NCBI GenBank assembly: GCA_900757505.1
Contig: CAAEOE010000066.1
Coordinates: 1-42,648 of the forward strand
Source of the DNA: an uncultured Collinsella sp.
GTDB taxonomy: Bacteria; Actinomycetota; Coriobacteriia; Coriobacteriales; Coriobacteriaceae
Length of the DNA stretch: 42,648 nucleotides
Direction: 5' to 3'
A program made the position numbers and the translations under genes. This document shows, piece by piece, positions 7,861 to 17,329 of this stretch; position 1 is the first letter of the stretch, and each line of letters starts with the position of its first letter. The notes beneath the pieces are model-generated. The model did no database searches. It was not told where the DNA came from and saw nothing but the letters and a program-made list of their open reading frames with translations.

Positions 7861-8094
7861 GGGAAGCTGCGTCCCGGCATTTCAGCTCAGAACGGGGCAC
7901 GGTTTCCCCAGGACCTCCTTGCGGAAACTGCACCCCGTTTTGAACGTCGATTCTGGGATACCGTTTCCGCAATGGGCCTCCTGCGGAAACGGTATCCCAC
8001 TCCGGGCGCCCATTCCGGGACACAGCTTCCCAACGGCCCCTGTTTCGGAAACCACATCCCATTCCGAGCCTTCAAAGCGGGACGCGGCTTCCCC
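7861..8094. repeat. Array of eight 14-bp motifs in strictly alternating orientation
   Basis: This 343-bp gap between two convergent genes holds no credible gene. It carries eight copies of a motif close to GGGAYRCRGYTTCC. Minus-oriented copies start at 7862, 7923, 7985 and 8047. Plus-oriented copies start at 7894, 7955, 8017 and 8079. Within each minus/plus pair the offset is exactly 32 bp and the whole unit repeats every 61-62 bp, so the motifs sit about 31 bp apart. The ends (GGG, TTCC) are conserved and the middle varies. The copies at 7955 and 7985 form a perfect 16-bp inverted repeat. The sequence between motifs is not conserved. It is not a CRISPR array, since the repeats alternate in orientation. 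It may be a REP/BIME-like element or a protein-binding array. Confidence 0.85.
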
Positions 8095-8107
8095 GAGAGA
8101 GTATCGA

Positions 8108-9670
8108 CTACTTGCCGTCGTCGTCCTGGGCTTCATCGCGCGCATAGAGCTCCAGCATGCGGCGGCGGTATTCGCGCACGGCGAGCTTGGCGCGCTCCAG
8201 GCGGCGACGCTCATGCGGAGTCAGCTCGGACGTGTCGATCTCGTCTCCATAGGTCTTATCGGCAAGCAGGTGCGCCGCGTCCACGATGCGGGCATCGATG
8301 TGGCCGCTCGCCGCCTCGGCGGAAAGACGCTCGGCAATCGTATCGAGCGTAGGCAGACCCTCGAATACGCGACCGTGACCATGCGAGGTCAGCAGCTCGT
8401 GCTCGCGTGCGAGCAGGCTCGCCAAATCGTGATGGGCACGCAGGATGTCGAGCGCATCGGATGGATGCTCGGCAACCTCTGCCACGGCGGCGACCGGTGC
8501 GGCATCGACCACGCGGTAGAAGAGCTGCGCGAGCAATGGCATCAAGAACACCGTAATGGCACCGGCGGCAACCATGACCGACGCAATATCTTGCGACAGC
8601 GCGCCCGCGTTGACGGCAACGCTTGTCACGGCAACGATGATCGGCAGCGCCGTGGTGCAGTAGAGCGCCACGGTGATGCGGCCATACGCCGACACATCGC
8701 GCGTCGCAGAACAAATGCTCATGGAAATAAGAATGGGCACCGCACGAATAATCAGCAGCGCCACGATAAAGCCCACGAGCAGCCCGGGGCGCGACACCAC
8801 GGCCGTCAGATCGATCTTCGCGCCCGATACGGTAAAGAACACCGGAATCAAAAAGCCGTAGGCCAGGCCGTCGAGCTTGGTCTCGAGCGTATGGTTGCCC
8901 TCGGGGATGATGTAGCGCAGGACAAAGCCGGCGGCAAAAGCGCCCAACACGATATCGAGGCTAAAAATGGCGGAAAACGCCACGAGCGTGACCAAAATAA
9001 GCACCGTCAGGCGCACGAACGTCTGCGATGTGGTATCGGCGCGCTCCTGAATAAAGGCGAAAAAACGGCTGCCGATGCGTTTGGAGCGGCTGGGGACCAC
9101 GGCCAGCAACACGCAGACCACAGCAAACAGGCCAAGGATCACAAGCGTCTCGATGCCCGTACGGGCAGACAGCAGCACCGACATGGCGAGCACGGGACCG
9201 AGCTCGCCCCAAGTACCATACGCGAGAATCGAGTCGCCCACACGCGTGCCGGTGAGCGAGCGCTCGCGCAAGATGGGCATGAGCGCTCCAAGCGCCGTCG
9301 AGGTCAAGGCGAGCGTCACGGCAATACCGTCGAAATGGCTGACCGAGAACCACGGCGTAAAGCGCACGGCAAGCCAGGCGATACCAAACGTGACGGCCCA
9401 CGTGGCCATACCGTAGCGCCCCTCCACACCCGTAATGTTCTTAGGGTCGATCTCAAAGCCGGCGAGCAGGAACAAAAAAGCCAGGCCGAGCTCGGAAACA
9501 AGCGAGACCTCGGCATCTACATGGATGACGCCGAGCATATGGGGTCCCAGCACCGCGCCGAACACGAGCAAAAAGACCGTCTCGGGAACGGGTTTTCCGG
9601 GGATCGCCGAGGCGATGAAGGGGCTTGCAAAGGCCACGAGCGCGATGATGGCGAGTGAAACGAATGCCAT
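8108..9670 (-). CDS. CPA2-family cation:proton antiporter
   Basis: This is a predicted monovalent cation (Na+ or K+)/H+ antiporter of the membrane, 520 residues. About the first 380 residues are a row of hydrophobic helices in the KefB/NapA-type sodium/hydrogen exchanger fold, with typical segments such as 'LAFLFLLAGFEIDP' near residue 65 and 'GAFAAGFVLRYIIPEG' near 235. The remaining 140 residues form a charged cytoplasmic tail rich in Glu and Arg, with no visible TrkA-N nucleotide-binding motif. AAGG lies about 7 nt before the ATG. The gene is divergent from purL. Ion choice cannot be decided from the sequence. Confidence 0.88.
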   Translation of the reverse strand: MAFVSLAIIALVAFASPFIASAIPGKPVPETVFLLVFGAVLGPHMLGVIHVDAEVSLVSELGLAFLFLLAGFEIDPKNITGVEGRYGMATWAVTFGIAWLAVRFTPWFSVSHFDGIAVTLALTSTALGALMPILRERSLTGTRVGDSILAYGTWGELGPVLAMSVLLSARTGIETLVILGLFAVVCVLLAVVPSRSKRIGSRFFAFIQERADTTSQTFVRLTVLILVTLVAFSAIFSLDIVLGAFAAGFVLRYIIPEGNHTLETKLDGLAYGFLIPVFFTVSGAKIDLTAVVSRPGLLVGFIVALLIIRAVPILISMSICSATRDVSAYGRITVALYCTTALPIIVAVTSVAVNAGALSQDIASVMVAAGAITVFLMPLLAQLFYRVVDAAPVAAVAEVAEHPSDALDILRAHHDLASLLAREHELLTSHGHGRVFEGLPTLDTIAERLSAEAASGHIDARIVDAAHLLADKTYGDEIDTSELTPHERRRLERAKLAVREYRRRMLELYARDEAQDDDGK

Positions 9671-9854
9671 GTGATGCCTTTCTCTTGTTTGCGCTTCACT
9701 GTAGCACCCTCGCCGTCCTCAACGCGCCACGAGCTGTCGTATCATAGTGAGGTTTACAAACATGTGGCTCAAGGCGACCGCAGGGCAGTCCCCGCAAACC
9801 GACCGCTGCCGCATACCGTACCGTACGCCCAACCGATCAGGAAGGCAGGAACCA

Positions 9855-12800
9855 ATGGTCTCTCGTATCTACGTGGAGAAGAAACCCGGGTTCGACGTCG
9901 AGGCTCAGAAGCTTAAGAGCGAGCTGACCGAGATTCTCGGCATCAAGGGCATCGAGGCCCTGAGGATCATCAACCGCTACGACGTCGAGGGCATCGACGA
10001 GGAGCTTTTCCGCTCCTGCGTGCCGACCGTCTTTAGCGAGCCCCAGGTCGATGTGACCTACGACGAGCTCCCCGCAAGCGATGGCGCCGTCTTTGCCGTC
10101 GAATTCCTGCCTGGCCAGTTTGACCAGCGCGCCGACTCCGCCAGCGAGTGCGTGCAGCTCATCAGCCAGGGCGAGCGCCCCGCCGTGCGCTCCGCCAAGG
10201 TCTATATGATCTCGGGCGCTCTGGACGAAGCCGCACTCGAGTCCATCAAGCACTACGTGGTGAACCCCGTCGAGGCCCGCATCGCCTCGCTCGACCTGCC
10301 CGAGACGCTGTACATGGAGACGCCCGAGCCCCAACCCGTCGAGGTGCTCGATGGCTTCCGCGAGCTCGACGAGGCCGGCCTTGCCGCCTTTATCGCCGAT
10401 CGCGGCCTTGCCATGGACGAGGCGGACATTGCCTTCTGTCAGCAGTACTTCCGCGATGAGGACCGCGACCCCACCATCACCGAGATCCGCGTGATCGACA
10501 CCTATTGGTCCGACCACTGCCGCCACACCACCTTCGGCACCGTCCTGGATGACGTGACGATCGACGACGCCGTGGTGCAGCAGGCCTTCGACCGCTACAT
10601 GGAGATGCGCCACGAACTCGGCCGCGACGCCAAGCCCGTCTGCCTCATGGACATGGGCACCATCGGCGCCAAGTACCTCAAGAAGACCGGCGTCATGACC
10701 GATGTCGATGAGTCCGAGGAGATCAACGCCTGCACCGTCAAGGTAAAGGTCGATGTCGACGGCGAGGACCAGGACTGGCTGTTCCTCTTTAAGAACGAGA
10801 CCCATAACCACCCGACCGAAATCGAGCCCTTCGGCGGTGCCGCCACCTGCGTGGGCGGCGCCATCCGCGACCCGCTCTCGGGCCGCAGCTATGTGTACCA
10901 GGCCATGCGCGTCACCGGCGCCGGCGACCCCACCGTCCCGGTTTCCGAGACGCTCGAGGGCAAGCTGCCGCAGCGCAAACTCGTGACCACTGCTGCCGCC
11001 GGCTACTCCAGCTACGGCAACCAGATCGGCCTTGCCACCGGCCAGGTCAACGAGCTCTATCACCCCGGTTACGTGGCCAAGCGCATGGAGGTCGGCGCCG
11101 TCGTGGGCGCCACCCCGGCAAACCACGTTCGTCGCGAGTGCCCCGCCCCCACCGACAAGATCATCCTGCTGGGTGGCCGCACCGGCCGTGACGGCATCGG
11201 TGGCGCCACCGGCTCCTCCAAGACCCAGAACACCGAGTCCATCGAGACCTCGGGTGCCGAGGTCCAGAAGGGCAACGCCCCGGTCGAGCGCAAGCTGCAG
11301 CGTCTGTTCCGCCGCGGCGATGCCTGCCGTCTGATCAAGCGCTGCAACGACTTTGGCGCCGGCGGCGTCTCGGTCGCCGTGGGCGAGCTTGCCGACGGCC
11401 TGTATGTCGACCTTGATACCGTAACCAAGAAGTACGACGGCCTGGACGGCACCGAGCTCGCCATTTCCGAGTCCCAGGAGCGCATGGCCTGCGCCGTCGC
11501 CGACGGTGACGTCGAGGAGTTCATGGGCTACGCCGCCGAGGAGAACCTGGAGGCGACCGTTATCGCCGAGGTTACCGCCGAGCCGCGCATGCGCATGGCC
11601 TGGAACGGTGTCGCCATCGTCGACCTATCCCGCGAGTTCCTCAACTCCAACGGCGCGCCCAAGCACCAGGTCGCCCACGTGTGCGCCCGCAGCGTGTGGC
11701 AGCCCAGCTGGGCCGGCACCACGCTTGCCGAGCGCATGACCTCGCTCGTCACCGATCTTAACGTCGCCTCCAACAAGGGCCTTTCCGAGCGCTTTGACTC
11801 CACCATCGGTGCCGCGACCGTGCTCATGCCCTTTGGTGGCAAGACGCAGCTCACTCCGAGCTCGGCCATGGTCGCCAAGTTCCCCGTGGACGGCGAGACC
11901 ACCACGGCGAGCGCCATGGCATGGGGCTTCAACCCCTATCTGATGGAGGCCGATCAGTTTGCGGGCGCCTACCTGTCCGTGGTCGAGTCCATTGCCAAGC
12001 TCGTTGCCGCCGGCTTTGAGCACAAGCGCGCCTACCTCTCCTTCCAGGAGTACTTTGAGCGCCTGCGCACCGAGGCCGAGCGTTGGGGCAAGCCCATGGC
12101 GGCCGTCCTGGGCGCCCTCATGGCCCAGGTCGACCTGGGTGCCGGCGCCATCGGCGGCAAGGATTCCATGAGCGGCTCGTTTGAGGACGAGACCGGCGAG
12201 CTCAACGTTCCGCCGACCCTGATCAGCTTCGCTGTCGCCGTGGGCAAGGCGGCCCGCGCCGTCTCCCCCGAGTTCAAGGGTCTCACACATCGCGTCGTCC
12301 GTATCGCCCCCGCCACCTATGGCGAGGACTACCGTCCCGATGCCCAGCAGCTGCTCGCCGCATTTGACGCCGTCGAGGCGCTCACCGCCACCGGCGACGC
12401 CCTGGCCGTCTCCACGCCCGGCTACGGCTGCGGCGCCGAGAGCCTCTTTAAGATGTGCGTCGGCAACCAAATCGGTATCGAGCTTGCCGAAGATGTGGAC
12501 GTGGAGAGCCTCTTCACCCCGCTCTATGGCAGCTTTATCGTCGAGCTCGCCGAGGATGCCGAGCTGCCCGAGGTCGCTGACGGCGTTGTCGTCGAGCCCC
12601 TGGGCACCACTGTCGAGGGCTATGTCATCGACACCGGCTCCGAGGTCATTGAGCTCGCCGAGCTCCAGGAGGCCTGGGAGAGCGGCATCGAGGGCGTCTT
12701 TGCCTACCGCAGCGCCGGCGAGACCCCCGAGGTCGAGACCATCGACTTCCGTGCCAAGGACATCCATGTGTACAGCGGTGCCAAGATCGCCCGTCCGCGC

Positions 12801-13601
12801 GTGATTATCCCCGTGTTCCCCGGTAACAACTGCGAGTACGATAGCGCCCGCGCTTTCCGCGCCGCCGGTGCCGAGGCCGACACCTTCGTGATCAACAACC
12901 TCACACCCGAGGCCGTCGCCGAGAGCACCCACGAGCTTGCCCGCCGCATCCGTGCAAGCCAGATCGTCATGATCCCCGGCGGCTTCTCGGGCGGTGACGA
13001 GCCCGATGGCTCCGCCAAGTTCATCACGGCGTTCTTCCGCGCTCCCGAGGTCACCGAGGCAGTCCGTGACCTGCTCAAGGCCCGCGACGGCCTGATGCTG
13101 GGCATCTGCAACGGCTTCCAGGCCCTGGTCAAGCTCGGCCTGGTGCCCTACGGCGACATCGTCGACGCCACGCCCGATGCGCCCACGTTGACGTTCAACA
13201 CCATCGGTCGCCACCAGAGCCGTCTGGTGCGCACCCGTATCTCGTCCAACCTGTCCCCCTGGCTGTCGCAGTGCAGCCTGGACGACCCCTACACCGTCGC
13301 CATCAGCCACGGCGAGGGCCGCTTTGTCGCCAACGATGAAGTGCTCGCCCAGCTCATCGCCAACGGCCAGGTCGCCACGCAGTACGTGGGCGAGAACGGT
13401 AAGCCCAGCATGGATCTCTCCGTCAACCCCAACGGCTCTGCACTCGCCATCGAGGGCATCACGAGCCCCGACGGCCGCGTCCTGGGCAAGATGGGCCATG
13501 CCGAGCGTCGCGGCGACAACCTGTACCGCAACGTGCCCGAGCATGTCCCCGGCGATAAGTTCATGCCGATCTTTGAGAGCGGCGTGGCCTACTTCGCTTA
13601 A
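9855..13601 (+). CDS. purL: Phosphoribosylformylglycinamidine synthase, single-chain form
   Basis: This enzyme converts FGAR to FGAM in purine synthesis with ATP and glutamine. The protein is 1248 residues and fuses the synthase (PurL) and glutaminase (PurQ) parts. The synthase part has 'HNHPTEIEPFGGAATCVGG' around residue 317 and 'GGKDSMSGSFED' further on. The glutaminase part has 'FPGNNCEYDSARAF', the nucleophile Cys1085 in LGICNGFQAL, and His1152 in SHGEGRF. It resembles the long clostridial-type FGAM synthase more than the E. coli form. I chose the ATG at 9855 with AGGAAGGCAGGA upstream. A TATCAT at 9740-9745 may be its -10 box. A strong terminator follows. Confidence 0.96.
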   Translation: MVSRIYVEKKPGFDVEAQKLKSELTEILGIKGIEALRIINRYDVEGIDEELFRSCVPTVFSEPQVDVTYDELPASDGAVFAVEFLPGQFDQRADSASECVQLISQGERPAVRSAKVYMISGALDEAALESIKHYVVNPVEARIASLDLPETLYMETPEPQPVEVLDGFRELDEAGLAAFIADRGLAMDEADIAFCQQYFRDEDRDPTITEIRVIDTYWSDHCRHTTFGTVLDDVTIDDAVVQQAFDRYMEMRHELGRDAKPVCLMDMGTIGAKYLKKTGVMTDVDESEEINACTVKVKVDVDGEDQDWLFLFKNETHNHPTEIEPFGGAATCVGGAIRDPLSGRSYVYQAMRVTGAGDPTVPVSETLEGKLPQRKLVTTAAAGYSSYGNQIGLATGQVNELYHPGYVAKRMEVGAVVGATPANHVRRECPAPTDKIILLGGRTGRDGIGGATGSSKTQNTESIETSGAEVQKGNAPVERKLQRLFRRGDACRLIKRCNDFGAGGVSVAVGELADGLYVDLDTVTKKYDGLDGTELAISESQERMACAVADGDVEEFMGYAAEENLEATVIAEVTAEPRMRMAWNGVAIVDLSREFLNSNGAPKHQVAHVCARSVWQPSWAGTTLAERMTSLVTDLNVASNKGLSERFDSTIGAATVLMPFGGKTQLTPSSAMVAKFPVDGETTTASAMAWGFNPYLMEADQFAGAYLSVVESIAKLVAAGFEHKRAYLSFQEYFERLRTEAERWGKPMAAVLGALMAQVDLGAGAIGGKDSMSGSFEDETGELNVPPTLISFAVAVGKAARAVSPEFKGLTHRVVRIAPATYGEDYRPDAQQLLAAFDAVEALTATGDALAVSTPGYGCGAESLFKMCVGNQIGIELAEDVDVESLFTPLYGSFIVELAEDAELPEVADGVVVEPLGTTVEGYVIDTGSEVIELAELQEAWESGIEGVFAYRSAGETPEVETIDFRAKDIHVYSGAKIARPRVIIPVFPGNNCEYDSARAFRAAGAEADTFVINNLTPEAVAESTHELARRIRASQIVMIPGGFSGGDEPDGSAKFITAFFRAPEVTEAVRDLLKARDGLMLGICNGFQALVKLGLVPYGDIVDATPDAPTLTFNTIGRHQSRLVRTRISSNLSPWLSQCSLDDPYTVAISHGEGRFVANDEVLAQLIANGQVATQYVGENGKPSMDLSVNPNGSALAIEGITSPDGRVLGKMGHAERRGDNLYRNVPEHVPGDKFMPIFESGVAYFA

Positions 13602-13639
13602 ACCTTTCCCATCGGGTACAATCCCTTCGGGTAACAACA

Positions 13640-13676
13640 CCCGCCACCGACACATCCGGTGGCGGGTTCTTTTTTG
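13640..13676 (+). terminator. Rho-independent terminator after purL
   Basis: A perfect 10-bp stem (CCCGCCACCG with CGGTGGCGGG) with a 7-nt loop is followed by TTCTTTTTT. Confidence 0.95.
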
Positions 13677-13700
13677 CTTCGCGCATGCAGGAAGGACATC

Positions 13701-14636
13701 ATGGAAAGCCGCAAGCCGTATCTCGCCACCCTGCCCGGACTCATCCTGGGCTGCCTCGTCTGCTGTGCACTCTGGGGATCGGCCTTTCCCTGTATCAAGA
13801 TCGGTTACGCACTCTTTGGTATCCCGGCGCACGATAGCGCCTCGCAGCTGCTCTTTGCGGGCTTGCGCTTCACGCTTGCCGGCGCCCTGGTTATCGTTGG
13901 GATGAGTGCGGCCCAACGCCGCCCCCTCATTCCGCAGGCTCGCGACATCAAGCCCATCTTTGTCTTGTCGCTCTTCCAGACTATCGGGCAGTACTTCTTT
14001 TTCTATCTGGGCCTCTCGCGCGCCAGCGCCATGTCGAGCTCCATCATCGAGGCCAGCGCCAACTTCCTCGCAATCCTCTTTGCCGCCCTGGCGTTTCGCA
14101 CCGAGAAGCTCAATACGGCCAAGGTGCTTGGCTGTGCGCTGGGCTTTGCCGGCGTCGCGCTCGTCAACCTTTCGGGCGCGGATGGCACCTTTGGCTTCAG
14201 GCTCGATGGCGAGGGCTTTATCCTAGCCTCCACCGTCGCGGGTGCCCTTTCGACCTGCCTGATTGGCATCTTCTCGCGCGAGCACGACGGCGTCTTGCTT
14301 GCCGGGTGGCAGTTCTTGGTCGGCGGCCTTGTCCTCACCGCCATCGGCTTTTTGATGGGTGGCGCGCTCTCCCCCACGGCGATTGCCCCCGCCATCGCGC
14401 TCATCATCTACATGGCGCTTATCTCCGCGGTCGCCTACTCGCTGTGGTCGCGCCTGCTTGCCGTCAACCCCGTCAGCCGCGTCTCGGTCTTTGGGTTTAT
14501 GAACCCCGTCTTTGGTGTGCTGCTGAGCGCGCTGCTGCTCGGCGAAGGCGCGGGCACGAGCCCCGTTACCGTCATCGTTGCCCTGTTGTTGGTCTGCGGC
14601 GGCATCATCATCGTCAACAAACCCAAAAAAGCCTAG
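13701..14636 (+). CDS. EamA-family (DMT) transporter
   Basis: This is a predicted drug/metabolite exporter of the inner membrane, 311 residues with about ten hydrophobic segments in two EamA-type halves. Segments such as 'CALWGSAFPCIKIGYALFGI' and 'LGLSRASAMSSSIIEASANF' in the first half and 'YSLWSRLLAVNPVSRVSVFG' in the second are typical. The ATG at 13701 has GGAAGG a few nt upstream. An earlier in-frame start would begin inside the purL terminator. The substrate cannot be read from the sequence. Confidence 0.88.
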   Translation: MESRKPYLATLPGLILGCLVCCALWGSAFPCIKIGYALFGIPAHDSASQLLFAGLRFTLAGALVIVGMSAAQRRPLIPQARDIKPIFVLSLFQTIGQYFFFYLGLSRASAMSSSIIEASANFLAILFAALAFRTEKLNTAKVLGCALGFAGVALVNLSGADGTFGFRLDGEGFILASTVAGALSTCLIGIFSREHDGVLLAGWQFLVGGLVLTAIGFLMGGALSPTAIAPAIALIIYMALISAVAYSLWSRLLAVNPVSRVSVFGFMNPVFGVLLSALLLGEGAGTSPVTVIVALLLVCGGIIIVNKPKKA

Positions 14637-14785
14637 CGAGCTCACCTTTTTAGGGAGGGCATTCGCATACTTTAGCTTAATGGAGCACACTGGTTCTCGT
14701 TGATTTCGTACCGAGTCGCGGCGGCAGACGCCCGTCTTGCCGCACCGCGCCTGGGCATTATGGCCGGTGGCCCCCCCACAAACGC

Positions 14786-14825
14786 AAAAGGGGCGCACGA
14801 CCAAACACGGTCGTATGCCCCTTTT
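14786..14825. terminator. Bidirectional terminator between eamA and the GGDEF gene
   Basis: A long stem (AAAAGGGGC plus GCACGACC pairing with GGTCGTAT plus GCCCCTTTT) is flanked by A- and T-runs, so it can act on both strands between two convergent genes. Confidence 0.9.
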
Positions 14826-15968
14826 CTAGCGTATTTGTACGCCGGCTTTCTTTTTCTCGGCCTTGACGCGATAGAGCTCCGCATCGGCAGCGCGAAGTAA
14901 GTCTTGCCAGGTATCAACACTATCGCCGACCCGCGCGCAACCGATGGACATCCGCAATGCATACGGCACCTCGGCATGCGCGAGCTCGTCGTTGATTGTC
15001 GCGCACAGATGCATGATATCCTGTTCCGCCGCTGCCTTTTGGAGCACCACGAACTCATCGCCACCATAACGCGCGATAAAGCCACCAGACGCCGAGCAGA
15101 CCTCTTTGAGCGCAGCGGATATTACCTGAAGAGCATGGTCACCCTCCACATGTCCATAGCGATCGTTAATCTGCTTAAAGCCGTCAGCGTCCATCATAAG
15201 CAGATATACATCTTCGGCCTGATCCACATTTGAGAAGAGCGACAGCATATAGGTCTCAAAACGGTTGCGATTGTTGAGGCCAGTCAACGGGTCGGTCGAG
15301 ATGAGCTGCTCCTGGCAGATGATATAGAGCAGCAACATGCTAATCATTATGCCGACACAAAGGCCAGGCACCGAGTATACGATCTGAAAGGTACCGCCCA
15401 CCAGAGCGGGAACCGCAAAAAAGGCGAGGGTGCGATAAATGGCCTTCTTTTGCAGGCTTTCGACTTTTCGAGCCTGAATAAAGGCATGCAAGGACGTATA
15501 TATGACGTAGCAGTAGCTAACGATAGGCTGAATCATATAAAGCGCTCCGCGACGATATACGCCCCGCGTATCGATATAGAACATAGCGTGCGTCCAGTAG
15601 CTGGTAAATGCCAGAACGACCACCAATGCGGTTGGCAACGTTAAAAGTACCACCCTATAGGGCGTGGTCAGGAGCCGTGAGCCCTGCATCGTCTCGGAAT
15701 AGAAAAACCAAATGAGGCACGCGATGGCGAACAGCGAAAACGAAACCGCGTTGGAAATCCAGTTGGCCGTGATGCCTACAGGAGTGCTCACGCCGTCCGA
15801 GAGCGTCCAGATCATATCGAAGAAAATGTAGGCAGCAGACGTGTAGCCCAGCATGCTAAACAAAAGCTGCTGGGTGCTCGAGAACAGGGAGCGACGGCTT
15901 CGTACGGCAAGTCCGATAAGAATAATCATGCACAGCAGGAATATCTCAATCTTGAGTGCCTTTACCAC
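14826..15968 (-). CDS. Membrane-bound diguanylate cyclase (GGDEF)
   Basis: This protein is predicted to make the second messenger c-di-GMP from two GTP. It has 380 residues. Residues 1-215 contain about seven hydrophobic segments, likely a membrane sensor of unknown ligand. The GGDEF domain starts at STDPLTGLNNRNRF (about 224), with 'DADGFKQINDRYGH' and an intact YGGDEF at 301-306. No RxxD inhibitory site stands in the usual place before GGDEF. I chose the GTG at 15968, preceded by GGGAGGG, over a TTG 18 nt upstream. I see no c-di-GMP effector next to it. Confidence 0.9.
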   Translation of the reverse strand: MVKALKIEIFLLCMIILIGLAVRSRRSLFSSTQQLLFSMLGYTSAAYIFFDMIWTLSDGVSTPVGITANWISNAVSFSLFAIACLIWFFYSETMQGSRLLTTPYRVVLLTLPTALVVVLAFTSYWTHAMFYIDTRGVYRRGALYMIQPIVSYCYVIYTSLHAFIQARKVESLQKKAIYRTLAFFAVPALVGGTFQIVYSVPGLCVGIMISMLLLYIICQEQLISTDPLTGLNNRNRFETYMLSLFSNVDQAEDVYLLMMDADGFKQINDRYGHVEGDHALQVISAALKEVCSASGGFIARYGGDEFVVLQKAAAEQDIMHLCATINDELAHAEVPYALRMSIGCARVGDSVDTWQDLLRAADAELYRVKAEKKKAGVQIR

Positions 15969-16067
15969 TAGACGCCCTCCCTTCAATATCCAAGTGGCCA
16001 GAATCGCCCAATTCGAATCTGGGCAACAAACACCCCCTACTCCGCAGGGGTAAGGGGAATAATAGCA

Positions 16068-16111
16068 GAGCGCCCGAACGTCACTGCAAGACAGCTCTCG
16101 TTCGGGCGCTC
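16068..16111 (-). terminator. Terminator of the KdgT-like gene
   Basis: A perfect 13-bp stem (GAGCGCCCGAACG with CGTTCGGGCGCTC) lies 46 nt after the stop of the minus-strand permease. The T-content downstream on that strand is modest. Confidence 0.75.
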
Positions 16112-16156
16112 AAACGGCGCGAGTTGCACGCCGGAATCATTGATGGGTATCGATTG

Positions 16157-17179
16157 CTACTCGCCATCGATGTCGGTCGCGACGGCCTCTTCGATGGCCT
16201 CGACACCGGCAGGCGACAGGTCTTCCTTGCCCTGGCAGAACTTCTTATCGACCCAGCCGGTCAGAATCGGGGCCATGATCGCCGTGATGATAACGGCAGT
16301 GGCGATCTGCGCATACGCGGTGGGCGCAAGCTCGGCATAGCGCGGAGCGACCTCGGCGAGGGCGACCGGCGTGGTCATAGCCGTGCCGGCGATAGTGGAG
16401 CAGGCAACGGCCGCCTTGCCGTTACCACCGCACAGGCGCTCGAACGCAAAGGTGATGGGGCCGACGATAAAGAGCGTGACAAGGCCCAGCAAGATGCCGG
16501 AAATACCGCCGGTGATAAAGCTCGAAAGGCTCATGGACGCACCGAGCTGAAATCCGATAACAGCGATCGCGGGATTGGCGCCGGGAACCAGCAGGTTCTT
16601 GATAAACGGGAACAAGTTGCCCAGGACCATGCCGATAACAAGCGGCAGGATGGATCCGATGATGGTGCCGACGGGGATGTTGGCGAGACCCGAAACACCA
16701 AGGATGATCATCGTGACGGCGGGGCCGGCCGTAAAGAACAGGATACCGACGGCGCCCTGCTCGGACTCATCGCCGAACTCGCCCATGATGCCCGTATAGA
16801 GCGCCATGTTGCAAAACGTAATGCCGCCGATGATGGAAACCGAGCTCAGGCCTAAAAAGTTATCGTTAAAGAAGTACGCGACGCCCAGACCCAGCGCGGC
16901 TGCCACTACAAGCTTAGGAATCAGCACGACGATGCCGGTCTTGATGGCGCCCGGCGTGGACTTAAAGCTGATGCCGGCGCCCACAAACAGCAGGATCGCG
17001 GCGACGATGGTATTGGAGCCACCGCGGCAGGCAGCCGTAAAGAAGCCGCCGATCTCAAAAACCTGCGGGCAGAACGTGTTGAGCAAAAGACCGACGATCA
17101 TCGGGTAAATCATGATGTCGCCCGGGATGCGCGGGACCCTGAATTTCTTTTGCTCGTTGGCGGTTGCTTCCTGTGCCAT
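16157..17179 (-). CDS. KdgT-like 2-keto-3-deoxygluconate permease
   Basis: This is a predicted inner-membrane symporter of the KDGT family, which imports 2-keto-3-deoxygluconate in E. coli. It has 340 residues, close to the usual 330. Family-like segments include 'RIPGDIMIYPMIVGLLLNTF' near the N-terminus, 'GGSNTIVAAILLFVGAGI' and 'ACSTIAGTAMTTPVALAEVA'. The ATG at 17179 has GGGGG 4 nt upstream. The longer frame to 17209 begins without one. No KDG kinase or aldolase gene is nearby, so the substrate stays open. Confidence 0.85.
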   Translation of the reverse strand: MAQEATANEQKKFRVPRIPGDIMIYPMIVGLLLNTFCPQVFEIGGFFTAACRGGSNTIVAAILLFVGAGISFKSTPGAIKTGIVVLIPKLVVAAALGLGVAYFFNDNFLGLSSVSIIGGITFCNMALYTGIMGEFGDESEQGAVGILFFTAGPAVTMIILGVSGLANIPVGTIIGSILPLVIGMVLGNLFPFIKNLLVPGANPAIAVIGFQLGASMSLSSFITGGISGILLGLVTLFIVGPITFAFERLCGGNGKAAVACSTIAGTAMTTPVALAEVAPRYAELAPTAYAQIATAVIITAIMAPILTGWVDKKFCQGKEDLSPAGVEAIEEAVATDIDGE

Positions 17180-17329
17180 GAAACCCCCATTTCCGCTGAC
17201 GGGGTACAAAAGCCCACGTCACGCTTTGCTACAGTAAAGTTTGACCATGGTACCAGAAGAAGCAGACCGGCCCGGTGAGAAATTCGACAAGTTGGGATGG
17301 AACGAGATTCGGCGCCCGCGACGCCACCC

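Noticed and set aside
7861..8094. CRISPR array
   Set aside because: The motifs alternate in orientation and are degenerate in the middle, the spacing is about 31 bp, and no cas gene is nearby.
7826..8214. Repeat-containing small proteins in minus-strand frames of the array
   Set aside because: The 62-bp period is not a multiple of three, so the frames shift between units, and none has a credible start.
7718..9658. Plus-strand reading frame of 646 codons over the repeat array and antiporter
   Set aside because: It is antisense to the antiporter, starts inside the SDR gene and reads through the terminator and the array.
11625..13916. Minus-strand reading frame of 763 codons opposite purL
   Set aside because: It is a mirror of the purL codons and runs across the purL terminator, so it is not a gene.
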